From contig JAFSXM010000020.1 of the NCBI GenBank assembly GCA_017444095.1, forward strand, positions 62,001 through 126,000: a stretch of 64,000 bases of DNA, given 5' to 3'. The DNA comes from Rickettsiales bacterium (GTDB lineage Bacteria; Pseudomonadota; Alphaproteobacteria; Rickettsiales; Deianiraeaceae). Every line of letters starts with the position of its first letter. Position 1 is the first letter of the stretch. Below, piece by piece: positions 1 to 9,535 of the stretch. The translations under genes and the position numbers were made by a program. The notes under the pieces are model-generated. The model was not told the origin of the DNA. It saw only the letters and a list, made by a program, of their open reading frames with translations, and ran no database searches.

Positions 1-201
1 TTCGTTTAAGCCATCGCTCTGTATCTCATTGGCTTTATTTTGTTGTGTATTTTCACTTTGCAAACTTATGTAGTCTGACTTTGATAACTTGACGAAGTTT
101 GTTTTTGTGCAAGATGGCAACAAAATACAAAAGATAGCCATTAAACATATGAATATGAATTTGTTGACGATATTGTGTTTTAAAAAACTCAATCTTGACA
201 T
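1..201 (-). CDS. N-terminal part of a lipoprotein, cut by the window edge
   Basis: The frame starts at an ATG (199-201) and stays open to the first base of the window, giving 67 residues of a longer protein. The N-terminus begins MSRLSFLKHNIVNK, then a hydrophobic stretch ends in a lipobox-like LLPSC (Cys at about residue 31), followed by a polar Gln/Asn/Ser-rich segment. This is a classic lipoprotein signal peptide, so the product is probably anchored to the inner or outer membrane facing the periplasm. It is divergent from rpoD. The family cannot be told from the fragment, and no Shine-Dalgarno sequence is visible upstream. A competing open frame over the same bases (53-322) lacks any such signal. 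Confidence 0.6.
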   Translation of the reverse strand, partial: MSRLSFLKHNIVNKFIFICLMAIFCILLPSCTKTNFVKLSKSDYISLQSENTQQNKANEIQSDGLNE

Positions 202-222
202 TTAGAAAAAATACTTGTCTAA
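195..222 (+). promoter_or_regulatory. possible rpoD promoter
   Basis: TTGACA at 195-200 is followed after 16 bases by TCTAAA at 217-222, a 4/6 match to the -10 consensus. This would give a leader of about 50 nt before rpoD at 278. The -35 box overlaps the start codon of the divergent lipoprotein gene. Motif inspection only. Confidence 0.3.
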
Positions 223-277
223 AAGGAGTGTTGAAGTAATTTTTTTTTAAGTCAACATAAAATATATTAGACTTATT

Positions 278-2548
278 ATGGCAGATAAAAAAAATAAAGT
301 TAATTCTTCTTCCAATAAACATAAGACATCAAAAGTTGAGACTTTTACATCCAATAAAAGTAAAACAAAACCAAAAAGCACTGGAATAAAGATTGGCATC
401 AAAAATAACAATGCTAAAACACACAGTGCCATAAATGAGATAAAAATAGAGGCTACAGGTAAAAAAGAACTTAATATCAAGAAAACTGATAATGATATAA
501 AGGTTGATGATGTCGTTGACAATCAAAATACAATAACTTTAACCCAAAAGGAGCTTGAAATACTACTAAAACCACTGATTAAAAAGGGTGAAAAAAATGG
601 TGAAATAACATACAACGATTTAAATGATGCCTTGCCGAAAAATATAGATGAAGAAACAATTGAGACTGCTATTGGTATTTTTGATGATAGGGGTATAGTG
701 GTTAGGTCGGTTGCTGATAATGAGATAGAGGATGCTGATGGTGAGGAGAAAAATAATGACAAAGTCGATGAAGAGGATGAGTATTTTGAGGATGAAGAAG
801 GAAAAACGATAAAAAAGATTAAGTCAGGAGACGAACTTTCAATAGATGACCCAGTTAGTGTCTATATGAGAAAAATGGGTAATAGCGACATTCTGGAAAG
901 GGAGGAAGAAATTGCTATTGCCAGAGCAATAGAAGATGGGAATAGTAAGATACTACATTCATTGTGCGAAATACCACTTACAATGAATACATTTATTGTT
1001 TTATACGATGATTTAATAAATGAGACAATCTTATTGCGAGAAATCATAGACATGGATGCTGTTTACTCTGAGGAAAACAATGTAAATGGAGCTAACGATA
1101 TTGGCAATAAAGTTGCTATGAATTTGGATACAAAAAAGCAAGATAAAAGAGTTAACTATCAAAGTATGCTTCAAGCAAAACTTGAAGAAGCAAAGAGAAA
1201 AACAGAAAAAATGTTAGAAGAAAGTGATGGCTCTGTTGAAGATGATAGTTATGAAGATATGCTGTATTTTGACACAACGGAGCAAGTGTCATTTGCAACA
1301 ATGGAAAAAACTTTGAAGCCAAAAATTTTGGCAAGTTTAAAAGAGATTTCTGATGTATGCTTAACATTGCTAAAAATGTGTAAAGACACATTGAATGGTA
1401 TAGATTACGATGAGAAGAAATATGTTGCCAATAGGGAAAAGCTCATCAAAGAGGTTAATAAGATTAAATTAAATACAAATGTTGTAAATGATATACTGAC
1501 AAAAGTTTATCAGTTGTACCAAACATTAACAACGAAGGAGGCTGAATTATTCACACTGGCTGAAATGAGTGGTATATCAAGGGATAAATTTTATGAATTT
1601 TACAACAAAATAGACATCGTTGATTTTGATATAGAAGCTATCTTGAATAGCAAGAAGGGTGCAGGATGGGATACTTTATTTAATGAAAATCGCGAGCATT
1701 TTGTTATCTTGCAGAAAGACATTGCAATTCTGGTGAAAAAGCAGGTTTTAATGAACCCAGAAAGGTTTAAGAAGCTTGTAAGGGATATCCAAAAAAATGA
1801 TAGAATTGTCAAACAGGAAAAAAAGAAAATGGTTCAGGCAAATTTAAGATTGGTTATTTCCACTGCTAAAAAGTATACCAATAGGGGAATTAGTTTTCTT
1901 GATTTAATACAAGAGGGTAATATAGGTTTGATTAAAGCTGTTGATAAATTTGAATATCGTAGGGGATTTAAGTTTTCTACCTATGCAACTTGGTGGATTA
2001 AACAGGTAATAGTTAGAGCGATAGCCGATAATTCACACTCAATCAGGATACCAGTTCATATGATTGAACTTGTTGGAAAAATCAATCGTGTTACAAGGGA
2101 TCTGACAAAAAAGCTCGGTCGTGAGCCTACTATACAAGAATTATCAAAAAAACTTTCAATTCCAATTGATAAAATTAAAAAAGTAAAAAAGATATTGCAA
2201 GATCCTCAAAGTTTAGAGCAACCTTGTGGTGATAGTGATAGTGTTGTTGGGGATTTCGTGCATAGTGATTACCGCTCTCCAATGAGGTCGGCGGAAAATT
2301 CTGACCTAAAATTTGCAACAGCAAAGGCTTTGTCGGAACTTACACATCGTGAAGAAAGGATTTTAAGACAAAGATTTGGTATAAATTGTGCTGGGTATAC
2401 ACTGGAAGAAATTGGTAAGATGTTTAATGTCACGAGAGAAAGGGTAAGGCAGATTGAGGCAAAGGCATTAAGAAAAATTAAACATCCAAATCGCTCAAAA
2501 GCATTGCAAACATATCAAAGTATTGAAGACGATGATGACAAATGGTAG
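278..2548 (+). CDS. rpoD: RNA polymerase primary sigma factor RpoD (sigma-70)
   Basis: Vegetative sigma factor that directs RNA polymerase to housekeeping promoters. All hallmark regions are present in this 756-aa protein. Region 1.1 is at about residues 86-140, region 1.2 begins at about 190 ([12 protein letters not shown]), and a long non-conserved region occupies about 220-500. Region 2 begins at about 523 ([14 protein letters not shown], then [20 protein letters not shown]), with the region 2.4 -10 recognition helix at about 575-595. Region 3 is at about 600-670, and the region 4 helix-turn-helix at about 708-735 includes [17 protein letters not shown]. The first roughly 85 residues are an unusual Lys/Asn/Ser-rich low-complexity extension. 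It is longer than a typical RpoD of about 610-690 aa in this class because of that extension. The ATG has no Shine-Dalgarno sequence. hflC follows after 19 bases and is probably co-transcribed. Confidence 0.98.
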   Translation: MADKKNKVNSSSNKHKTSKVETFTSNKSKTKPKSTGIKIGIKNNNAKTHSAINEIKIEATGKKELNIKKTDNDIKVDDVVDNQNTITLTQKELEILLKPLIKKGEKNGEITYNDLNDALPKNIDEETIETAIGIFDDRGIVVRSVADNEIEDADGEEKNNDKVDEEDEYFEDEEGKTIKKIKSGDELSIDDPVSVYMRKMGNSDILEREEEIAIARAIEDGNSKILHSLCEIPLTMNTFIVLYDDLINETILLREIIDMDAVYSEENNVNGANDIGNKVAMNLDTKKQDKRVNYQSMLQAKLEEAKRKTEKMLEESDGSVEDDSYEDMLYFDTTEQVSFATMEKTLKPKILASLKEISDVCLTLLKMCKDTLNGIDYDEKKYVANREKLIKEVNKIKLNTNVVNDILTKVYQLYQTLTTKEAELFTLAEMSGISRDKFYEFYNKIDIVDFDIEAILNSKKGAGWDTLFNENREHFVILQKDIAILVKKQVLMNPERFKKLVRDIQKNDRIVKQEKKKMVQANLRLVISTAKKYTNRGISFLDLIQEGNIGLIKAVDKFEYRRGFKFSTYATWWIKQVIVRAIADNSHSIRIPVHMIELVGKINRVTRDLTKKLGREPTIQELSKKLSIPIDKIKKVKKILQDPQSLEQPCGDSDSVVGDFVHSDYRSPMRSAENSDLKFATAKALSELTHREERILRQRFGINCAGYTLEEIGKMFNVTRERVRQIEAKALRKIKHPNRSKALQTYQSIEDDDDKW

Positions 2549-2567
2549 TTTTTTTTATTAAGCTGTT

Positions 2568-3461
2568 ATGAATATTGATAATCAAAATTTTAATGTTGGT
2601 TTTTTTAACTTCTTTAAACCACAATTTATTTGTGTAGTTGTGGCAATTTTAATTGCCTTTTTTAGTTTATTTATAGTTCAGGAAACGGAAACTGTTTTTA
2701 TTGTTAGATTTGGTAAAGTTGTGAGACAGATAGATAAAGCTGGTCTTTATATTAGAACACCATTTATAGACAATATAGATAGTTTTGATAAGCGAATTTT
2801 GCAAGTCTATACACCAGCAAAAGAGATTATTGCAAGTGACCAAAAAAGAATAATTGTTGATGCATATGCGAAATACAGGATTACTAATACAAAAACATTT
2901 TATGAGACATTGAGAAACGAACAGGGTGCTAACATAAGGATATCATCAATGTTGGATTCAATAATGAGACAGGTTGTTGCAACTAATCCATTATTATCAT
3001 TTTTGTCTACACAGAGGGGGAAAATGATGGACGATATACAGAAGTTATTGGCGGAGCAAACGAAAGAATTTGGTGTTGAAATTATAGATGTTCGTATTAT
3101 TCGTGCTGATTTACCTGTTGAAAACAGTGAGGCTATTTTTAAAAGAATGAAAACTGAAAGGGAGAAGGAGGCACAGGAATTAAGGTCGCAGGGAAAAGAA
3201 GAGGCAACAATTATAATTGCATCCGCCGATAAAGAAGCAAAAGAAATTAAGTCAAATGCAGAAAAAGAAGCAAGTAAAATCATTGGTAAGGCCGAAGCAA
3301 AGGCAATTAAAATACACTCGGATGCTTTCTCAAAAGACCCAAAGTTTTATGAGTTTTACAAAACTATGCAGGTGTATCAAAAAACTCTACCAGAGCAAAA
3401 TATCATTATTAGTACAAAAGATAATGATTTTTTGAAAGGATTGAAGAATGGTAGTAAGTAA
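2568..3461 (+). CDS. hflC: HflC-type SPFH/band-7 membrane protein
   Basis: 297 aa. One N-terminal transmembrane segment (about residues 18-37) is followed by an SPFH/band-7 domain (about 40-220) starting with VQETETVFIVRFGKVVRQ, then a charged Ala/Glu/Lys-rich coiled coil (EAQELRSQGKEEATIIIASA). This is the HflC arrangement. With HflK it normally forms a periplasm-facing cage around the FtsH protease and restrains its activity. No hflK is adjacent: upstream is rpoD and downstream an orphan on the opposite strand. In most bacteria hflK and hflC are neighbours, so HflK must be elsewhere or absent. Stomatin-like proteins are the alternative, but the pattern and length fit HflC better. Confidence 0.88.
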   Translation: MNIDNQNFNVGFFNFFKPQFICVVVAILIAFFSLFIVQETETVFIVRFGKVVRQIDKAGLYIRTPFIDNIDSFDKRILQVYTPAKEIIASDQKRIIVDAYAKYRITNTKTFYETLRNEQGANIRISSMLDSIMRQVVATNPLLSFLSTQRGKMMDDIQKLLAEQTKEFGVEIIDVRIIRADLPVENSEAIFKRMKTEREKEAQELRSQGKEEATIIIASADKEAKEIKSNAEKEASKIIGKAEAKAIKIHSDAFSKDPKFYEFYKTMQVYQKTLPEQNIIISTKDNDFLKGLKNGSK

Positions 3462-3529
3462 ATTCTCATTTTTTTCATTATTATTTGTTTGCATACTTTG
3501 ATAGTTGGTTTGCGAGGAAGATTTCACAA

Positions 3530-4636
3530 TTATTGTTTATTCTTGTCTATATCGTTAATGACTTCTCCGCAATCAGCGTTCTTCAAGTTAATATACTTGC
3601 GGTTGAAGTCGTATGCATTTTTTTCTCGGCTGTTTTTTGTAAAAGTTTTTACTTTGTCTATATTTTTTTTCTTGGCTTTTATTGTAAAAGTTTTTACTTT
3701 GTTTATAATATTTTTTTTATTATTACTTGCCACTATTTGTTTGCTGATAATATTTGATTTGTTATTGATTTCTTGGAGACATTTTTGATTAGTGTATAGT
3801 TGTACATTGTCTTCTTTCAATGTTTTAATGTCGTTCAACCGATGGTATAAGTCACAATCGAGTTCCTTTATTTTATTTTTGTAATTTTTATTTTCTTCTT
3901 GTAACACTTGATATTTAGATTGCAACTGCTTAATTTTTTCCTCAGTTTCCGTCCTTTCTCTCACAGCCTCTTTACATGTCTCCCGATATCCTTGTGCTTC
4001 ATCTTTGAGTTCTTGATTGTTTTTCGATAATTTCTCGATTTCTTCCTTCAAAGTATTGATCTGATCAAGTTGTTCAATATTTTTTTGTTTTTTAGAAATG
4101 ATTTCTTCTAATTCCTTATTCTTTTTTTGCAACGTTAGTAGTTCATCTTCGAGTTTTTTGTATTTTTCCTGTTTGATGTTCGTTCTACCTTCGATTCCCC
4201 TTGCGTCTTCTGCAAGTTTTTGTTTCCATTTATTGAAATATTCAATCTCATTTTGCAAATTTTGATGTTCTTCCTTTTTTACCATTATGTCAAGTTTCAA
4301 TTTATTAAGTTGCAAGTTAATCGCCTCAACTTTTTTGTTTTGTTTATTGCATTCTTCTTTATTTGTTGCAATATTTCGCTCTAATTCCTGTTTTTGTTGT
4401 GCCAATTTCAACACTTCTTCTTTAATGGAGTTGTATTTTTCAGTTAAATCATCCACATTGTTTTTCAGTTCTTCTTTCTGTTCTACTAAATTATTTATTT
4501 TTTTGTTATACTTATTCTTTTCGTCATTTACATTACTTTCGTTATTGCTATTGTTATTATTGTTGTTTTCAATTGTATGTTCTGGTTCTTCGTTGCTCGA
4601 TCCGCTACTACCACAGCAATTCTTGAAACAACTCAT
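3530..4636 (-). CDS. orphan coiled-coil protein with N-terminal Cys cluster
   Basis: 368 aa, not recognised as a known family. The N-terminus is MSCFKNCCGSSGSS, with cysteines at 3, 7 and 8, followed by an Asn-rich linker. Residues of about 40-280 are almost continuous heptad-type Glu/Lys/Leu/Gln coiled coil (for example NLVEQKEELKNNVDDLTEKY). Near the C-terminus a 15-residue unit containing KVKTFT is repeated twice in tandem. No signal peptide is evident. The gene lies alone between hflC and atpF', transcribed against both. A T12 tract (4668-4679, read on the minus strand) and a TAATAAT box lie just upstream. The terminal Cys cluster resembles S-acylation sites of eukaryotic membrane-associated proteins, so a host-directed effector is possible; this is inference. 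Confidence 0.75.
   Translation of the reverse strand: MSCFKNCCGSSGSSNEEPEHTIENNNNNNSNNESNVNDEKNKYNKKINNLVEQKEELKNNVDDLTEKYNSIKEEVLKLAQQKQELERNIATNKEECNKQNKKVEAINLQLNKLKLDIMVKKEEHQNLQNEIEYFNKWKQKLAEDARGIEGRTNIKQEKYKKLEDELLTLQKKNKELEEIISKKQKNIEQLDQINTLKEEIEKLSKNNQELKDEAQGYRETCKEAVRERTETEEKIKQLQSKYQVLQEENKNYKNKIKELDCDLYHRLNDIKTLKEDNVQLYTNQKCLQEINNKSNIISKQIVASNNKKNIINKVKTFTIKAKKKNIDKVKTFTKNSREKNAYDFNRKYINLKNADCGEVINDIDKNKQ
3613..3702. repeat. 45-bp imperfect tandem duplication inside a coding region
   Basis: Two adjacent 45-base units (3613-3657 and 3658-3702) share an identical 20-base core at 3638-3657 and 3683-3702 (tgtaaaagtttttactttgt). Each unit encodes 15 residues of the orphan coiled-coil protein, both containing KVKTFT. 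The reading frame is preserved, so this is in-frame repeat expansion, not a CRISPR or insertion sequence. Confidence 0.8.
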
Positions 4637-4657
4637 AAATATTTATTTAAAACCACC

Positions 4658-4679
4658 ATTATTAAACAAAAAAAAAAAA
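4658..4679 (-). promoter_or_regulatory. T12 tract plus -10-like box upstream of the orphan coiled-coil gene
   Basis: On the minus strand a run of 12 T (4679 down to 4668) is followed by gtt and then TAATAAT (4664-4658), 21 bases before the ATG. A TTGTTT about 18 bases upstream of the -10-like box could act as a -35. The same T-tract/-10 arrangement recurs before other orphan genes in this window. Function is inferred. Confidence 0.35.
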
Positions 4680-4762
4680 GTTAAACAAGAAATTTATTGT
4701 ATAAGAATTGTTTGTTATTTTTCTTCTTGCAATTTATGTTGTGAATTTTTATTGCATTACTG

Positions 4763-5260
4763 ATGCCACAATTAGATAGTTCATTCTTTTTTTCACAAAT
4801 TTGTTGGTTTTTATTGTCATTTGGAGCTTTTTTTTGTGTGGTAAAGTTTTTACTATTGCCAAGACTTGAAGGAATTATTAACAATCGAAAGGAGCTGATA
4901 GATAATAATGTTCAGTTCGCGGAAGATGTAATGAAAAAGGTGGAAAAGATTACAGATGAAAATAATAGGAAAATAGAAGAAGTAAAGATAAAGAATAGCG
5001 AAAAAATTGAGAATTTTATAAATCAATTAGAGAAAAACAATAATGATGAATTGGCAAAAATCATAAAACAAAATAATGAAGATATGCAGAAGCATTTTCT
5101 TCAAGAAAAAACTAAAATTATAGCCATGGAGGAAGAAATAAGACAGGCGATTGTAGAAATCTCAAAAGATATTTTAAAAAATGTTTATTCAATAGATAAT
5201 ATTAACGAAGACGATTTGAAAAGGAATTGCAAGAAATCGTTTGTTTTAAAACAAGAGTAA
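4763..5260 (+). CDS. atpG: ATP synthase F0 subunit b'
   Basis: 165 aa. It begins MPQLDSSFFFSQICWFLLSF, the typical opening of alphaproteobacterial and photosynthetic b' subunits, with one N-terminal membrane helix (about 8-30) and LLPRLEGIINNRKELI at the membrane exit. The rest is a long charged coiled coil. It is part of the peripheral stalk that holds F1 against the rotor. The b gene starts two bases after its stop. The usual F0 partners a (atpB), c (atpE) and atpI are not in the window, so the F0 cluster is split. Some annotations use atpF' or atpX for this gene. Confidence 0.88.
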   Translation: MPQLDSSFFFSQICWFLLSFGAFFCVVKFLLLPRLEGIINNRKELIDNNVQFAEDVMKKVEKITDENNRKIEEVKIKNSEKIENFINQLEKNNNDELAKIIKQNNEDMQKHFLQEKTKIIAMEEEIRQAIVEISKDILKNVYSIDNINEDDLKRNCKKSFVLKQE

Positions 5261-5262
5261 TT

Positions 5263-5745
5263 ATGACTGAAATTGGTGTTTTGACATTATGCTTTGTTTT
5301 GACATTTGGAATACTTGGTTTTAAGTTAAAGGATTTCGTTGCAAAGTTTTTGGATAATTATAGCAAAAAAATAGAAGATGATGTTAACTATTCGGAACAG
5401 TTAAAGAAAAAAGCCATTTATGCTTTGGATCAAGCACAGAAAGAGGAGAATGAAATTAACTCAAAAATTAAAGATATAGAGTACGAATACATTGAAAAAA
5501 AAATATCATTAGAAAAGCAAATAAAGGAAAAGATGGAGAAAAATGTTGAAAAAATTATGCTTTCTTATACAAGCAGGAAGCAAAACGACTACAATGAGCT
5601 TTTGGAGATGACAAAAACCAGTATTATTAAATCAATTTTGTCTTGTGTTGATGGATATATTCAATCAAATCTTGATATTAAACAGATGAATGATGCCGAA
5701 TTAAGAATGTTGAAGAAGGTAAATTTTAAAAAATTATTTGGATAA
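5263..5745 (+). CDS. atpF: ATP synthase F0 subunit b
   Basis: 160 aa from the ATG at 5263. An upstream in-frame start at 5227 would lie inside atpF' and is less likely. The N-terminal hydrophobic segment (about residues 4-22, GVLTLCFVLTFGILGFKL) is followed by FVAKFLDNYSKKIEDDVNYS and a long Lys/Glu coiled coil. This is the second peripheral-stalk helix, dimerising with b'. Sequence conservation of b subunits is low, so the call rests on architecture and on adjacency to b'. It ends 29 bases before ftsK and may be co-transcribed with it. Confidence 0.78.
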   Translation: MTEIGVLTLCFVLTFGILGFKLKDFVAKFLDNYSKKIEDDVNYSEQLKKKAIYALDQAQKEENEINSKIKDIEYEYIEKKISLEKQIKEKMEKNVEKIMLSYTSRKQNDYNELLEMTKTSIIKSILSCVDGYIQSNLDIKQMNDAELRMLKKVNFKKLFG

Positions 5746-5774
5746 AATAGTTTACCACCATAGTAGTTGTTTTT

Positions 5775-8108
5775 ATGAATAAACTTGAAAGGGTTGTTGA
5801 AAAGCTTAACACACATACAAGAAAACAGGGTTTTATACTTGCCGTGTTGACAATAATTACTTTTTTATCAATTATATCTTTCAACTCTAATGATAATTGT
5901 TTAAGTGTAATTAGTAGTTTTCCAACACAAAACCTTCTTGGTAGTTTTGGTGCATTTTATAGTGATATTTTAATTCAACTTTTTGGACTTGATGTGCTTA
6001 TAATGGTCGCATTTGGCTTTTATTTGTCTTTTATGTTTTTAACAAGAAGACCTGTTAAATATCTTTTACCAAAAACTATTTATACAATCATAGCAATGAT
6101 TGCCTTTGGATGGTTTCTTTGTTGTTTGCCTATCAAAAGTTTTACAACATTTAGCTTAACGGGCTTAATCGCAAATTCTTTATCGAGCATTACAAGGTAT
6201 TGGTTTATTAGGATACCAGTAATGATTGCACTTTTTCTTGTTTTTTCTTTTTACCCTTATTGTGTATTTTTTGATAATGGAAAAAATTTTTATAAAAAAA
6301 TTACTATTTATAACAAAAAACTAAAACAGTGTTTTATCAAAATTATTAAAATTACTTTTTTTCTTTTCAAAAAAACATATTTGCCGTTTAAGAAAATCTT
6401 TTTAAGAGTTTTTAAGATCAAAAATACCGCGAATGTGGATAATGTATGTGGTAATGACAATAACATCAATTTAAATAATAAGCTCGGTTCATCTAACGGT
6501 AGCTTTGTGGATGAGAATAAAAGAAATAAAGTTTTGAATTTATTCAAAAAAACACCATCTACAAAAGACAAACAGAATAACTGCGAAGGTGTTATGGTTA
6601 AAATGGAAGACAATATACAACAAAAACCATTTGTTTTGCCACCAGTTGAAATGTTATCTTATTCTACAAGTAAAACAACATTTCAAAACGACTTTGTTTG
6701 TCAGGAAAAAATGTCAAAATTGGAAAAAATTCTTGGCGAATTTGGTGTTAGGGGCTCTATGGTTGGCTATAAGGCTGGTCCAATAGTGACATTATATGAA
6801 TTTAGGCCTCAATCTGGAGTAAAATCATCGCGTGTAATTGGATTGTCAAGTGATATAGCAAGAATGATGCTTGTTGGGTCTGTTAGAATATCTACAATAA
6901 CAGGCAAAGATACTCTTGGAATAGAAGTGCCAAATAATGAAAGGTCGGTTGTTAATTTTAGAAATTTAATAGAAAGTAAAGCTTATCAAAATAATCCAGC
7001 TATTTTACCTTTAATATTAGGGTGTAATATATTTGGTTCTCCTGTTGTTGTTGATTTAACAACTATGCCACATCTGCTTATAGCAGGAACGACTGGGAGC
7101 GGTAAGTCGGTTGGCATAAATGGTATGATACTATCTATGTTGTATAAATTGCCACCGGAAAAATGTAGATTTATTATGATAGACCCAAAGATGCTTGAAT
7201 TTTCTTTGTATGATGGAATACCAAATCTTTTAATGCCTGTTGTGACTGATGCTAAAAAAGCAGTTCTTGCATTAAAATGGGTTGTTGGCGAGATGGAGAA
7301 TAGATATAGACGAATGTCTGATGCTGGTGTTAGGAATATTATAGGATATAACGAAAGGGTTGAAGAAATTAAAAAGAATAAGAAAAACAAGAAAAATCCT
7401 GTTATTATTGATGATGAGTACACGGAAGTTAGAGATGATGAGCCAATGCCGTATATTGTTGTGATAATTGATGAAATGGCAGATTTAATGGTTGTTGCTG
7501 GTAAAGAAATTGAAGTTTTAGTTCAAAGGTTATCTCAAATGGCAAGAGCGGCTGGAATACATTTAATTATGGCAACACAAAGACCATCTGTTGATGTTAT
7601 AACTGGTGTAATTAAAGCTAATTTTCCTACAAGAATTGCATATCAAGTAAGTTCAAAGATAGACAGCAGAACTATAATTGGCGAACAGGGTGCCGAACAA
7701 TTATTGGGAAAGGGAGATATGTTATATGTCGTTGGAGGTGCAAAAATTACAAGAGTACACGGACCATTGATTATGGATGTAGAAGTTGAGAAGACGGTTA
7801 ATTTTTTAAAACAAAACAATGATGAGCCGAAATATGTATCATTATTAAAAAGTGGCGACGAAAATAATGATGATAGCGGTGGTTTTGTATTTAGTGGTGG
7901 GCTCGATGAATACGAGCTTGAAGGTGGTGATGAGGGTATGTATCGACAGGCCGTGAGAATTGTTTTGGATGAAAAAAAGACATCGATAAGTTATTTACAA
8001 AGAAAGTTAAGAATTGGTTACAATAAGGCTGCGAATTTTATAGAAAGAATGGAAGAGGATGGTATTTTATCCTCACCAGACAACACTGGAAAAAGAACGA
8101 TTTTATAA
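5775..8108 (+). CDS. ftsK: DNA translocase FtsK
   Basis: 777 aa. Four hydrophobic segments in the first roughly 165 residues anchor it at the division septum. A variable polar linker follows, then the RecA-like motor with Walker A AGTTGSGKS at about 437-445 and Walker B VVIIDEMADL at about 561-570. The C-terminal gamma winged-helix domain (about 715-777, RKLRIGYNKAANFIERME) recognises KOPS sites and activates XerCD at dif. The protein pumps chromosome ends through the closing septum for dimer resolution and segregation. It has the short linker typical of alphaproteobacteria rather than the long E. coli linker. All motor motifs are intact. Confidence 0.97.
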   Translation: MNKLERVVEKLNTHTRKQGFILAVLTIITFLSIISFNSNDNCLSVISSFPTQNLLGSFGAFYSDILIQLFGLDVLIMVAFGFYLSFMFLTRRPVKYLLPKTIYTIIAMIAFGWFLCCLPIKSFTTFSLTGLIANSLSSITRYWFIRIPVMIALFLVFSFYPYCVFFDNGKNFYKKITIYNKKLKQCFIKIIKITFFLFKKTYLPFKKIFLRVFKIKNTANVDNVCGNDNNINLNNKLGSSNGSFVDENKRNKVLNLFKKTPSTKDKQNNCEGVMVKMEDNIQQKPFVLPPVEMLSYSTSKTTFQNDFVCQEKMSKLEKILGEFGVRGSMVGYKAGPIVTLYEFRPQSGVKSSRVIGLSSDIARMMLVGSVRISTITGKDTLGIEVPNNERSVVNFRNLIESKAYQNNPAILPLILGCNIFGSPVVVDLTTMPHLLIAGTTGSGKSVGINGMILSMLYKLPPEKCRFIMIDPKMLEFSLYDGIPNLLMPVVTDAKKAVLALKWVVGEMENRYRRMSDAGVRNIIGYNERVEEIKKNKKNKKNPVIIDDEYTEVRDDEPMPYIVVIIDEMADLMVVAGKEIEVLVQRLSQMARAAGIHLIMATQRPSVDVITGVIKANFPTRIAYQVSSKIDSRTIIGEQGAEQLLGKGDMLYVVGGAKITRVHGPLIMDVEVEKTVNFLKQNNDEPKYVSLLKSGDENNDDSGGFVFSGGLDEYELEGGDEGMYRQAVRIVLDEKKTSISYLQRKLRIGYNKAANFIERMEEDGILSSPDNTGKRTIL

Positions 8109-8121
8109 TTTATTTTTTTAC

Positions 8122-8144
8122 TTTTTTTTTTTTTTTGATAAAAT
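8122..8144 (+). promoter_or_regulatory. T15 tract plus -10-like box upstream of orphan gene
   Basis: A run of 15 T (8122-8136) is followed by ga and TAAAAT (8139-8144), 27 bases before the ATG at 8172. It matches the arrangement upstream of several other orphan genes here. Homopolymers this long are prone to length change and could alter promoter strength. Inference from position only. Confidence 0.35.
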
Positions 8145-8171
8145 AGTAATAAAATCTTTCGTGTATTTATT

Positions 8172-9485
8172 ATGTTTGGGTGGTTAGCGGCCGTTGGTGC
8201 TACGATTGGTGGAATAGCATTAGAACTTAGTACATCAGCTTGTTCAGCTGTTGCTGGTGAAATTTACGGAGAACATAAAACTCAAAATCAAATTAAAAAA
8301 AAAGTAAATAAATTTGCAAAACAGCTTGAAAAAAGATTGGAGAACCTTAATGCAGAGTTAAAAAACATAAGTGATGGATTGCATAGTGGATTTTATAGAT
8401 CGCAGACTGTGAGTAAGCGAATAGAATGTTTGAGAGTGTCAGAATATGATGTTGAAAAAAATAATAATTACATTAACAAAGGCAATAAAGCTAATAATAA
8501 AAATAATAATCTTGCTAAAACACAGATATATGGTAATAAGAAATATGAAGAACTTGATAGAAAAATTAAAGAGGAGAAAAAGAAGATATTTAAAGACTTA
8601 TATGATTTGCTATTAACTGAATGGGACAAGAAAAAGCTTGATGAAGCCAAGGAGATAATAAAAAATATAAAAGAAAATATCAACAAAGGTCATCAATTAA
8701 CACTTGAAGATGTTAAACAACTTTATGGTATCTTTGCGAAGAAGAGTTGGTTTAAGGAAAAATTTTCTCCAAATATTATTAGACAAAATGATTTATTGAT
8801 AAGAATGCTGATGGATGAAATAATAGCACCGCTTGATAAAGAGGAAAGTGCAGTCAATGAATTCAATATGAATGTTTCCAATGGCAACAACAATATTATA
8901 AATGATAACAAACCAAAGAGTTTGTTAGATGCGATATTTAAGCAAGCTTTTAATGATAATACTAAAAATGAAGAAATAAAAAAATATAGAGTATTTTTTG
9001 ATTTTTTAGCACAATATTCTGGAGATGATGGGATAAATAATGAGAGTGATAAATGGGAATACGACGAATGTGTGTTAGTTGAGGAGTTTATTAAGGATAA
9101 GGATTTTGATATGTATGAAGATATAGAAGAATTGCCTGAATGTTGTGAAAAAATATTAAAAATCGCAAATATATTGAACGATAAATGTGAAAGTCGAGAT
9201 TGCAACAGGATGAAAGATAAAATTGAACCAATACTTGATACAAAATTAAACTCTTTAAGTGAGCAGTTGAAAAAGATAAAGATAAAAGAGATAAAAGATG
9301 ACAATGTTAGCAAGGCTATCAATGATTTTATTGAAAAACAACAACAACCAAACAAATATCAAAGCTTATTAAATAAAGCTAAAAAAATAATTGAAGTTAT
9401 GAATAATAATGGTGCAAATATTGGTTTAGACGAAGCTAATAAGGGTAAAGAAGACGAGAAGAACACTGTGATAAAAAATGTCTAA
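8172..9485 (+). CDS. orphan protein with glycine-rich hydrophobic N-terminus
   Basis: 437 aa, family not recognised. The first roughly 35 residues are small-residue-rich and hydrophobic (MFGWLAAVGATIGGIALELS), resembling a glycine-zipper membrane segment rather than a cleavable signal peptide. The rest is very charged and helical, rich in Lys, Glu, Asp and Asn, with a predicted coiled coil at about residues 45-75 and a Lys-rich stretch around 110-150. There are scattered cysteines but no terminal cluster. It is flanked by ftsK and dnaB on the same strand, but a T15/-10 element directly upstream suggests its own promoter. A membrane-active or secreted factor is possible; no function can be assigned. 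Confidence 0.75.
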   Translation: MFGWLAAVGATIGGIALELSTSACSAVAGEIYGEHKTQNQIKKKVNKFAKQLEKRLENLNAELKNISDGLHSGFYRSQTVSKRIECLRVSEYDVEKNNNYINKGNKANNKNNNLAKTQIYGNKKYEELDRKIKEEKKKIFKDLYDLLLTEWDKKKLDEAKEIIKNIKENINKGHQLTLEDVKQLYGIFAKKSWFKEKFSPNIIRQNDLLIRMLMDEIIAPLDKEESAVNEFNMNVSNGNNNIINDNKPKSLLDAIFKQAFNDNTKNEEIKKYRVFFDFLAQYSGDDGINNESDKWEYDECVLVEEFIKDKDFDMYEDIEELPECCEKILKIANILNDKCESRDCNRMKDKIEPILDTKLNSLSEQLKKIKIKEIKDDNVSKAINDFIEKQQQPNKYQSLLNKAKKIIEVMNNNGANIGLDEANKGKEDEKNTVIKNV

Positions 9486-9535
9486 AATAATTCCTTGAAA
9501 ATAAGATTGTTGATGAGATTTTTTGAAAAAATTGG

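Noticed and set aside
2549..2567. Terminator after rpoD
   Set aside because: There is a T8 run but no hairpin, and hflC starts 19 bases after the stop, so the T run is more likely just spacer.
3638..3702. Direct 20-base repeats as a CRISPR-like array
   Set aside because: Only two units, contiguous, in frame within a coding sequence and encoding a peptide repeat. No cas genes are in the window.
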